A DNA stretch of 64,000 nt, taken from Actinomycetes bacterium (GTDB lineage Bacteria > Actinomycetota > Acidimicrobiia > Acidimicrobiales > Aldehydirespiratoraceae). The notes beneath the pieces are model-generated. The model did not search any database. It had not been told where the DNA came from and worked only from the letters and a program-made list of their open reading frames with translations. The stretch is from the NCBI GenBank assembly GCA_024276495.1, contig JAJRXC010000039.1, positions 1 to 64,000 of the forward strand. The letters are read 5' to 3'. Shown here piece by piece: positions 25,180-32,090 of this stretch; the stretch's first letter is position 1; every line of letters begins with the position of its first letter. Position numbers and translations under genes: made by a program.

Positions 25180-25686
25180 CTACCGCTCGTTGCCCCGTTT
25201 GCGCCGAAGCCGTCCGGTCATGAGGCGCCGCACGTTCACCAGGGCGATCCCGCCGAGCACCGGCACGATCGCGAAACTCCCGAGCACCATGAGCCCGAAG
25301 CCGATGTTCGCTCCGTGCACCGCCGCCGTGGCAATGCGGTACCCGAAACCGAGGTACGCGGCGACCGCCGCGCAGGGGGCGAGCACTCCGAGCCACTCTC
25401 GACGGATGCGACCAGCGCTGAGGCTGTCGAGGAGCACCGCCAACCCGCCGAGAACGGCGACGAGCGACACGAGTCCGATCGCGAGTGTCTGCGACCCGGA
25501 GAGATTCGGGGGCCGAACCGCGTAGTCTGCGTACTGACGTCGATCAGCGGGTATCTCGTCGGGGATCGAACCCGCGACCCACCAGGTCAACGGAGTGACC
25601 GCGACCACGCCGACGCCGACCACGATCCTTTCGAGCGCACCCGGTTTCGCCACGACTCCCCGATCTCCGACCCGCCTGCGTTGCAC
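25180..25686 (-). CDS. Four-helix membrane protein, unknown
   Basis: A 168-residue protein (GTG start) with predicted helices at IVVGVGVVAVTPLTWWVAG, TLAIGLVSLVAVLGGLAVLL, LAPCAAVAAYLGFGYRIATA and GLMVLGSFAIVPVLGGIALV, plus a very basic C-terminus (RRLMTGRLRRKRGNER). No motif is recognised. It lies just outside the repeat-bounded islet. Confidence 0.65.
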   Translation of the reverse strand: MQRRRVGDRGVVAKPGALERIVVGVGVVAVTPLTWWVAGSIPDEIPADRRQYADYAVRPPNLSGSQTLAIGLVSLVAVLGGLAVLLDSLSAGRIRREWLGVLAPCAAVAAYLGFGYRIATAAVHGANIGFGLMVLGSFAIVPVLGGIALVNVRRLMTGRLRRKRGNER

Positions 25687-25735
25687 ATGTTGTCATCCCG
25701 GATGGCTGACATCGATCGAGCCGGAAGACGGGGTC

Positions 25736-26464
25736 GTGGCCTGGGAGGTCGCTGTGACCGCCTGCCGGCTCGAAGTCGAAAACCATGCCGGGTCGGCGCC
25801 CGTGGACGACCATGATGTCGTCGTGGTCACCAAGAGCCGGCTCCGGGTTGCCGTCGACGCAGCGTTCGCCGAAACCGGAGATGGGCTGGCCCAGTGGCCC
25901 GACCCCCATCTGGACCGATCACCGCGCAACGAGGAGTACTCGCGGCTGACCAACCCCGGGAAATGGCGGATCATCGGCGCCCGCGCCGACGCCTGGCTCA
26001 TCGCGATCGCCGATCTCGGTCTGGCCGAGGTCGAACGAGGCGCCCCAGTCCGGTGGCGGCGGGAGCCGGGACCGATGATCACCGGCACCGACCTCATCGT
26101 GCCGTTCGCGAAGGGTGCGCTCACACTGGTTGTCGCTCGCAGCCAACTCGCCACCATCGCCGACGCGGGAATCCTGCTGGGCGTCGGTGATCCGGTCGGC
26201 TGCGTGACGTGGGTACCCGGCTGCGGATGCGACGCCTGCGACAGCGGTTCACAAAACGAGCTCGATGAGCTCGATGCCCACATCCTCGGTGTCGTGTCGG
26301 GCGCGTTCCGTCGGCTGTCCGCCGGCAACCGGGAGATCACCGTGATCGGCGAAGGCGGATGGAGTGCTTCCAACCTGTCCGGCCGAGACGAGGTCGACAC
26401 GATCCTCGACGATCCGAAGGGTTGGGACGAGATCAGTGGCGCCTCGTGGCTGAATCGGCCCTAA
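25736..26464 (+). CDS. DUF6226-like protein
   Basis: From a GTG at 25736 the frame gives 242 residues; the true start is uncertain. The body has WPDPHLDRSPRNEEYSRLTN, KWRIIGARADAW and a distinctive CGCDACDSGSQNELDELDAH. I associate this pattern with the DUF6226 family of Actinobacteria; function is unknown. The cysteine pattern CGCDAC could bind metal. It converges with the frameshifted gene at 26496. Confidence 0.65.
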   Translation: MAWEVAVTACRLEVENHAGSAPVDDHDVVVVTKSRLRVAVDAAFAETGDGLAQWPDPHLDRSPRNEEYSRLTNPGKWRIIGARADAWLIAIADLGLAEVERGAPVRWRREPGPMITGTDLIVPFAKGALTLVVARSQLATIADAGILLGVGDPVGCVTWVPGCGCDACDSGSQNELDELDAHILGVVSGAFRRLSAGNREITVIGEGGWSASNLSGRDEVDTILDDPKGWDEISGASWLNRP

Positions 26465-26495
26465 GATCCCACGGGCCGACCCGGACCAACGCATG

Positions 26496-26847
26496 TCAGC
26501 GTTCGTGGCGCGCCTTGAGCTTCTCGAGCTCCCGAGCCATCGAGTCGAGGCCGTCGGCCAGTCGGCGTCGCTTTGACCGGGAAAGCGGGCCAGGGTGTAC
26601 AGCACATCGGCTCCGCCGGCGTTGGGGATGACCCGCACCGGGAGCGGCGGGCCGTAGGGGGCATCCAGGGGGCCATGTAGACGTCGATGCGGCCGGAATC
26701 GACATCGGCGTCGATCCGCATCCGGGCCTTGCCGCCGATTCGTGGCACGGTCACCTCCACCTCACCCTCGCCGATCGGTGTGGCGGCGCCCGAGAAGAAC
26801 TCGGTCGCCCATTCGGGCTGCATGGCCGGGTCGGCGAGGTCCGACAC
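26496..26847 (-). pseudogene. Small protein gene split by two single-base deletions
   Basis: Three leftward frames join into one sensible 117-residue protein: SDLADPAMQPEWATEFFSG to RIDVYMAP, then VRVIPNAGGADVLYTLARFP to SDADW, then ADGLDSMARELEKLKARHER. The first break is at a run of five G (26668-26672 on the plus strand) where six would keep the frame; the second is near 26558 at GGCC. Adding two bases gives exactly 118 codons. It is either a recent pseudogene or sequence error. Function is unknown. Confidence 0.7.
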
Positions 26848-26883
26848 GACCTCGGCGAACCGTTTCCGTCACAAGGGTTGTCA

Positions 26884-27268
26884 TGACTTCGACCAGGCGC
26901 TGCTCGCCGCCCTGGGCGACCGGCTGAGCGTGAACCTCACCTCGGCACAGCCGCTGCTGTTCGCCGAGCTACCACTGAAGGGCGCCCGCCAATCCGAGCT
27001 GGCTCGCGCCCTCGGAGTCAGCCGGCAGGCGATCAACGAACTGGTCGGAGCACTCCAGAGACTGGGCCTCGTCGAGGTCGTCCCGGATCCGGAGAGCGGC
27101 AGATCCAAGCTGATTCGCCCCACCGAACGAGGTCGCGACAGCATCCGTGTCGCAAGGAACGTGTTCGCCGAACTGGAAACGGAACTACGCCACCGGATCG
27201 GCAGCCGCACCGTCGATCAACTCCGCAACGGCCTCGATGCCGAGTGGGGAACCCCACGCCAGCCGTAG
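26884..27268 (+). CDS. MarR family regulator with a disrupted start
   Basis: The reading frame from 26882 gives FDQALLAALGDRL, a winged helix (RQSELARALGVSRQAINELV, LGLVEVVPDPESGRSKLIRP) and a dimerisation helix, about 128 residues. No suitable start is in this frame: the ATG at 26884 is one frame off, and a single missing base right after it would restore ATG-x-FDQALL. The next in-frame ATG (26822) overlaps the divergent gene. It may share the deletion pattern of its neighbours. Confidence 0.65.
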
Positions 27269-27312
27269 CCGGCGACCCTCGCTGCCCGTACGGGCGCACC
27301 CGGGTAGGCCCG

Positions 27313-27686
27313 TCAGGAGCCGGTCTCGGCGCGGGTCATGATCTCCCACAGGTGCGGGTCGGGGCCTCCGACGAAGTAGACGCCACGTCCCCCCGACGGC
27401 GGTTGATCTCGCCGTCGTCCGCGGAGAGCGGTCCACTCCCGAACGACGCGGCCGACGTCGTGATCCGGGCGAGGATCCCGTCGAACTCGTCTTCACCGAC
27501 GAGGAAGGCGTAGTGCTCGCTCGACACGTCGGCGTGTGTCTCGAAGTCGAGGGTGAGCGAGTCGTTGACCCTGACAGCTGCGAAGTGGCCTTTGTGCTCC
27601 GGCTCGAGGTCGAAGATCCGGCCGAAGAACGCGGCGCCGGCGCGATTGTCGTTCGATGGGACGATGACGTGGTCGAGGATGATCAT
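27313..27686 (-). pseudogene. VOC family protein with a one-base deletion
   Basis: From the ATG at 27684-27686 the frame gives IILDHVIVPSNDNRAGAAFF, FDLEPEHKGHFAAVRV and LDFETHADVSSEHYAFLV, a glyoxalase/dioxygenase-type fold. After INRRRG it goes out of frame. One extra base in the run of six C at 27389-27394 would restore RGVYFVGGPDPHLWEIMTR and a stop at 27313, the normal VOC ending (124 residues). The family role, small-molecule binding or resistance, is undefined. Confidence 0.75.
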
Positions 27687-27733
27687 TGCCCGCAGCCTCC
27701 GAGGCAAGATTTGACAACAGCAGTCTTGCAGAA

Positions 27734-28249
27734 TTATCGCACAGGCGCGACGTCGGTGACCGAGAGCCGTCCGGAGATGTCGGCGCAGCGCGCACACACC
27801 GACGCCGGCACCAGCCCGAGCCGCATCATCCAGGCGAACGCGACGCACCCGAGACAGATGCCGACGAAGGCCTCGAGCGACGCGGCGATCAGCACGAGGG
27901 CGACGAGCGCCGTTGCGATGCCGGTCGCCCCGAATCCGAAGTGGGCGATCGCGGCTCCCACCGACAGCGTCGCGCCGATGCCCTGGGCGAACCGCTTCGG
28001 CGGGCCCGGTACGAGTCGGGGTCGCACGGCCAGGCGCGGGGTGACGACTCGGGTGACGAACTGGCCCAGTGGGCTCAGCGTCGGGCCGGTCGTCACCCGG
28101 GCGACGAAGCCGAACGCGAGTGGGGCGATGACCCAGGGTTGTCGGGCGGCGACGATCACGAGGGACATGGCCACCACACCGCCGGCCACCAACCGGGCCG
28201 ACACCTCGTTGACGGGGTCCGGGAACTCGAAGAGCGTCGATCTTGACAT
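27734..28249 (-). CDS. DUF4395 family membrane protein
   Basis: At 171 residues this shows the DUF4395 pattern: FPDPVNEVSARLVAGGV at the start, PRLVPGPPKRFAQGIGA in the middle and EAFVGICLGCVAFAWMMRLG with a CxxC-like pair near the end. Four helices are predicted. DUF4395 proteins often accompany thioredoxin or sulfur-transfer genes; none is adjacent here. A palindrome lies 9 bases upstream of the start. Confidence 0.85.
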   Translation of the reverse strand: MSRSTLFEFPDPVNEVSARLVAGGVVAMSLVIVAARQPWVIAPLAFGFVARVTTGPTLSPLGQFVTRVVTPRLAVRPRLVPGPPKRFAQGIGATLSVGAAIAHFGFGATGIATALVALVLIAASLEAFVGICLGCVAFAWMMRLGLVPASVCARCADISGRLSVTDVAPVR

Positions 28250-28257
28250 GACGAGAT

Positions 28258-28271
28258 ATTATCCCGATAAT
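28258..28271. promoter_or_regulatory. Palindrome ATTATC-CC-GATAAT upstream of DUF4395
   Basis: Perfect 6-base arms around CC, in an AT-rich patch. On the minus strand GATAAT sits where a -10 box could be, with the ATG 9 bases on, so the site could be both promoter and operator. Confidence 0.45.
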
Positions 28272-28291
28272 TCCGATCAGACTACTCGGCT

Positions 28292-28399
28292 TTATATGTC
28301 ATCCGCCGCCAGAACCAAGACGGGGATCTCCCGCTCCGTGCTCGCCACGTGGGCGGACATGCCCGGAAGGGTCACGGCGAGACGCTCGAGCAGCGCCAT
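28292..28399 (-). pseudogene. C-terminal fragment resembling a deazaflavin-dependent nitroreductase
   Basis: A 35-codon leftward frame reads LLERLAVTLPGMSAHV and TEREIPVLVL before TAA. This recalls the terminal W-x-x-L...P...Yq..T.R.IPVvvL segment of F420-dependent nitroreductases (DDN family). A TGA immediately precedes the ATG and nothing upstream continues the match. Likely a relic; the similarity is by eye only. Confidence 0.3.
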
Positions 28400-28439
28400 T
28401 CATTCGTTGCAGCCGACGGACCCCGGTCGCAACAATGGC

Positions 28440-29123
28440 TCAGCGAGCGAGCAACGCCTCGAGATCAGTGAGGTCCCGTATCTCATGATCGGCTTCGCCC
28501 CGAAACCCGGGGTCGGCCCCGTCACGATTGACGTAGACCGACGTGGCGCCGACACGGTTGGCCCCCACGACGTCGTCCCAGTCGTCACCCACGTGGACGA
28601 GACAGCCGGGTTCCACGCCGAGGCCGGCGGCGACCATCTCGAACGCCCGCGGGTCGGGCTTTTCGAATCCGTGGTCGGGCCCGAGGACGACGACATCGAA
28701 CACGCCGGGAAGGCCACATCGTTCCGGGTAAGTGTTGCCGTTGCTCAACAAGCCGATCCGGTGGGTCCGCTTCACGCGAACAAGCACGTCGCGGACCTCG
28801 GGAAAGAGACGGATCTGATCGAACCGGACGTCGAGGAAGATCTCGAGCAGCTCATCGGCGGCGGCATCGGCTCGTGCATGGCCCGCCTGATCGAGCACCA
28901 ATCGGAAGGACTGCCGCCGCACCTCCTCGAGACGATGAGGACGTCCCCGGAATCCCTCGACGACCTCCGCGCGGGCGTCGATCAACGCGGCGACGTCGAG
29001 CGAGCCGGCCGCGACGTCGCCTCGCTCGACCATCACCGCGATCGTCGCCTCCAGAGCCCGCTCCTGGACCCCCCGGAAATCCCAGAGCGTCTGATCGGCA
29101 TCGAAGCTGAGCGCGCTCAACAT
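28440..29123 (-). CDS. HAD superfamily hydrolase
   Basis: A 227-residue HAD phosphatase: MLSALSFDADQTLWDF (motif I), LLSNGN (motif II), EKPDPRAF (motif III lysine) and HVGDDWDDVVGANRVGAT (motif IV). A helical cap is inserted after motif I. It would dephosphorylate a small metabolite or act as a dehalogenase; the substrate is not evident. Its start overlaps the stop of the lipoprotein gene. Confidence 0.9.
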   Translation of the reverse strand: MLSALSFDADQTLWDFRGVQERALEATIAVMVERGDVAAGSLDVAALIDARAEVVEGFRGRPHRLEEVRRQSFRLVLDQAGHARADAAADELLEIFLDVRFDQIRLFPEVRDVLVRVKRTHRIGLLSNGNTYPERCGLPGVFDVVVLGPDHGFEKPDPRAFEMVAAGLGVEPGCLVHVGDDWDDVVGANRVGATSVYVNRDGADPGFRGEADHEIRDLTDLEALLAR

Positions 29124-29704
29124 CGGGCGAGCGACTCCCGGCTCACAGCGACATGGAGACCGGCGTGACCGGCGTATTCGATCACCGTCTCGAACGACGC
29201 CGTCTGGGTCAGCGTCGCCCAGCCGACGATGCGCATCGGGTGTGAGGGGAGCGAGGGGAAGGTGTTGTTGTCCGGCGCCCACTCGTCGATCGCGGCGGCC
29301 AGCACCGACCAGCGGCCGACGGGATCATCCCAGTCGCCACCCAGCACGTCCCGGCGCACACACTCGGCGGTACCGAACGTGTCGAGCACGATTCCCGGCG
29401 GCGTGCCCGACGGGCCGGGAAGGAACCCCTCGGCGACCGCTCCCGCGACCTCGCCATCGCCGTCCCGGTCGCCGTAGCCGAGCCCACCGGGCCCCACGAC
29501 CAGGTTGGCCGCGGCCTCGGCGTGGCCTCGCGCTTCCTCCAAGGTCGACGACGCCGCCCACGCGTCGACCTCCGCGGCGATCTGCTCCAACCGATCGACC
29601 GCGATGCCCCCGGGTGCGCCCCACGGCTCCTGCGTGGTGGCCGAATCGTCGCCACCTCCGCACGCCGACGCGAGCAGCGCGAGGACCAGCACGACATGTC
29701 GCAT
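29117..29704 (-). CDS. Predicted lipoprotein, unknown function
   Basis: At 195 residues it has a lipoprotein signal (RHVVLVLALLASAC, lipobox LASAC) followed by a GGGDDSATT linker. The mature part has YGDRDGDGEVAG, a possible calcium-binding loop, and cysteines in AECVRRDVLGG. No family is recognised. The last codons overlap the HAD gene by 7 bases, so they are co-transcribed. Confidence 0.75.
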   Translation of the reverse strand: MRHVVLVLALLASACGGGDDSATTQEPWGAPGGIAVDRLEQIAAEVDAWAASSTLEEARGHAEAAANLVVGPGGLGYGDRDGDGEVAGAVAEGFLPGPSGTPPGIVLDTFGTAECVRRDVLGGDWDDPVGRWSVLAAAIDEWAPDNNTFPSLPSHPMRIVGWATLTQTASFETVIEYAGHAGLHVAVSRESLARC

Positions 29705-29761
29705 CCTCCGAGTATGGCCGACGGCGTCACGATGTCGGACCCGACGGCGGCCCGTGATCCG

Positions 29762-29974
29762 TCAGTCGTCGTCAGCGAAGTTCGCCATGTCGAGGCCGGC
29801 GCGAGACGACCGGCCCCGACCCGACAGCACCACCGCGCGAACCGTCGGATCCTCGGCGATCGAGCGGGCTGCGTCTCCCAAGGCCTCCATCAACTCACCG
29901 TTGAGCGCATCCTGGCGATCAGGGCGGGCCGGCCGCACATGGGCGATGTTGTCGTCGATCGTCAGCTCGAGCAC
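29762..29974 (-). pseudogene. N-terminal fragment of an enoyl-CoA hydratase/crotonase
   Basis: A 70-residue frame (GTG at 29972-29974) reads MLELTIDDNIAHVRPARPDR, LNGELMEALGDAARSIAEDP and VRAVVLSGRGRSSRAGLDMAN, then stops. Crotonases run to about 260 residues and need the second oxyanion strand and C-terminal helices, all absent here. GRSSRAG replaces the usual GRSFCAG. This is a truncated pseudogene. Confidence 0.75.
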
Positions 29975-30012
29975 GGGGCGATCCTACGGTTTCCGGCCCG
30001 GTCGCCGGGTCG

Positions 30013-30894
30013 TCAACGCTCGCCGCTCCTGACCAGGTTCGGGTCGATCTCCCGCATGACGCCCTCCTGAGCCACCGACGCGAGATGCACGCCACTGCGG
30101 TCGTAGACCGCGCCGAGCGCAAACCCACGGGCGCCGGCCGCGCTCGGGCTGTGTTGGTGGTACAGCAGCCAGTCGTCGACCCGGACCGGTCGATGGAACC
30201 AGACCGCGTGGTCGAGGCTGGCCAGCATCACGCCCGGCGACCCCGCGCGACGGTGCGGGCGGTGCATGTTGTCGACGAAGGCGATGTCGGAGGCGTAGGT
30301 CAGCAGCTGGGCGTGGACATCGGGATCATCGGGCACATCGCCGTTGGCCCGCAGCCACACCGGGTTGGGTTCCGTGCTCGGCTCCGAGGAGAACATGCCG
30401 TGGGGCAGCGCCGAACGGATGTCGATCGCCCGCTCCTGCAGCATCCAGTCGCGTCGCTCCTCGGGGATGTCGTCGATGACCGCCCGCGCCCGCTCCTCCC
30501 AGGTCGGCAGCTCCTCAGGCCCGGGCACATCGGGCATCTGCGCCTGATGATCGAAGCCCGCCTCGACCCGATGGAACGAGATCGAGGTGTTGAAGATCGC
30601 CTTGCCGTCCTGGAGGGCGACGACTCGGCGCGTGGTGAACGAGGCGCCGTCGCGGATGCGGTCGACGGTGTAGACCACCGGGACCGACGGGTTGCCGCCC
30701 CGCAGGAAGTAGCCGTGCAACGAGTGGACCGGGTATCCGTCGACGGTGCGCTGGGCGGCCGCCAACGCCTGGGCGGCGACTTGGCCACCGAACAACCGGG
30801 CCCAGTCGGATGCCTCGTTCGATCCCCGGAAGATGTCGGCATCGATCCGTTCGAGGTCGAGTACATCGAGCAGTTGGTCGAGCGCGGTCCCCAT
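30013..30894 (-). CDS. tesB: Acyl-CoA thioesterase II (TesB family)
   Basis: A double-hotdog protein of 293 residues from the ATG at 30892-30894 (GTG at 30903 is possible). FRGSNEASDWARLFGGQVAAQAL and SLHGYFLRGGNPSVPVVYTV mark the first hotdog; LASLDHAVWFHRPVRVDDWLLYH marks the second with the catalytic aspartate. It hydrolyses medium- to long-chain acyl-CoA in the cytosol. It sits upstream of the crotonase fragment on the same strand, perhaps once a fatty-acid operon. Confidence 0.93.
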   Translation of the reverse strand: MGTALDQLLDVLDLERIDADIFRGSNEASDWARLFGGQVAAQALAAAQRTVDGYPVHSLHGYFLRGGNPSVPVVYTVDRIRDGASFTTRRVVALQDGKAIFNTSISFHRVEAGFDHQAQMPDVPGPEELPTWEERARAVIDDIPEERRDWMLQERAIDIRSALPHGMFSSEPSTEPNPVWLRANGDVPDDPDVHAQLLTYASDIAFVDNMHRPHRRAGSPGVMLASLDHAVWFHRPVRVDDWLLYHQHSPSAAGARGFALGAVYDRSGVHLASVAQEGVMREIDPNLVRSGER

Positions 30895-30975
30895 CGCGGG
30901 CACGGTATCGCCGTGGGGCCCGGCCCGAACCGAAACCCCGCCCCATGGCCGTCACCGCGGGCGTAGAGTCCCGAG

Positions 30976-31206
30976 ATGCCCAGTTCCGAGACGTTGCTCC
31001 TGTTCTCCGGCGCCGCCCTGACCGCCCTGGGCACGACGTTCGTCGTGCTGGGCCTCGTCACCGACGGTCTCTACGCGCTGGCCGCGGGATGGATCGGCGG
31101 ACGGCTGCGCCGATCCCCGACCCTGACGCACCGCTCGGAGACCGCGGCCGGAGTCACCTATCTCGGACTCGGCCTCACGACCGCCTTGTCCGGCAACCCC
31201 CGCTGA
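30976..31206 (+). pseudogene. LysE-like transporter C-terminal fragment or small membrane protein
   Basis: A 76-residue frame has two membrane segments: ALTALGTTFVVLGLVTDGLYALAAG and TAAGVTYLGLGLTTALSG. The order (V-x-D-G-L-Y-A-L-x-A-G ... G-x-x-Y-L-G-L-G) is that of the last third of LysE/RhtB exporters, which are about 205 residues. Only 72 bases separate it from the divergent tesB, so the first two-thirds is gone. A functional small protein cannot be excluded. Confidence 0.55.
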
Positions 31207-31209
31207 CCC

Positions 31210-31590
31210 ATGAGCCGTACACCCCTGACCAGCAGCCAGGCCACCGCCATCGGGCCCTACAGCCACGGCATCGACACCGGGTCGCTGATCCTGTGCTCCG
31301 GACAGACCCCTCTCGACCCCGCCACCGGCGAGCTTCGACGCGGCGGCGTCGGCGCCCAGACCCACCAGTGTCTCGACAACCTCTTCGCGGTGCTCGACGA
31401 CGCCGGACTCGGCCCCGACGATGTCGTGAAGGTCAACGTGTATCTCACCGATATGGCCGATTTCGCCGCGATGAACGAAGCCTACGCCAGCCGGTTCGAG
31501 CCGCCGTTTCCGGCCCGGACCACCATCGCCGTTGCCGGGTTGCCCCTCGATGCCACCATCGAGATCGAGCTCGTCGCTCGACGTCGCTGA
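31210..31590 (+). CDS. ridA: RidA family deaminase
   Basis: At 126 residues this is a standard RidA: AIGPYSHGIDTGSLILCSGQ, LDNLFAVLDDAGLGPDDVVKVNVYLTDM (spread over 55-83), and the terminal substrate motif PARTTIAVAGLPLDATIEIELVA, containing the arginine that holds the carboxylate. It hydrolyses reactive enamine/imine intermediates from PLP enzymes. It follows the LysE-like fragment by three bases. Confidence 0.93.
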   Translation: MSRTPLTSSQATAIGPYSHGIDTGSLILCSGQTPLDPATGELRRGGVGAQTHQCLDNLFAVLDDAGLGPDDVVKVNVYLTDMADFAAMNEAYASRFEPPFPARTTIAVAGLPLDATIEIELVARRR

Positions 31591-31624
31591 CCTCGCGCGA
31601 CACCTCCCGATGCCGCGCCCCCGC

Positions 31625-32086
31625 TCATCGGGCCCTCGTCGGTTCGACCAGGGGCCGCCGGAGAGAGTCGACGATCAGGAAGGCAACCGCCACTCCGGCC
31701 GCGTAGTGGACGAAGTCGTCCCACCGAAAGCCCCGCCCGAGGAATAGCGCGGCCACCTCGTTGCCTCGCAGGCGGACCAGCCAGTCGGGCTGCCACAGCT
31801 GCGACAACTCCACCGCGACCGAGAAGCCCAGGCCGGTGGCACAGAGCCGGAACGACGACCACACCGGCCGGACCAGGGCGAGCGCGAGCACGACAGCGGT
31901 GGACCACAACACGTCGCCGGTGTGTTCGATGACGAACCCGGGCAGGGAGTGCACCCGACGCGACGCCAGGCCGGCGACGAGCACCGCACCGAGCACCGCC
32001 GCGCACCGGCGGCCGGGGATCACGTCTGCGACCCGTCCCGGCCGGGGGCCCGGGCCCGCGAACCGGCCATCGGAAACGTCGGACAC
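31625..32086 (-). CDS. DUF2809 family membrane protein
   Basis: A 153-residue protein from the GTG at 32084-32086. It has about four helices and the hallmark ending NEVAALFLGRGFRWDDFVHYAAGVAVAFL, with FSVAVELSQLWQPDWL before it. These are VanZ/DUF2809-like features. It begins four bases after the stop of the MBL-fold gene and is the last gene of that leftward operon. Function is unknown. Confidence 0.8.
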   Translation of the reverse strand: MSDVSDGRFAGPGPRPGRVADVIPGRRCAAVLGAVLVAGLASRRVHSLPGFVIEHTGDVLWSTAVVLALALVRPVWSSFRLCATGLGFSVAVELSQLWQPDWLVRLRGNEVAALFLGRGFRWDDFVHYAAGVAVAFLIVDSLRRPLVEPTRAR

Positions 32087-32090
32087 GATC

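Noticed and set aside
27513-29168. A 551-codon plus-strand frame opposite DUF4395 and the HAD gene
   Set aside because: Low-complexity shadow; the opposite strand has recognised domains throughout.
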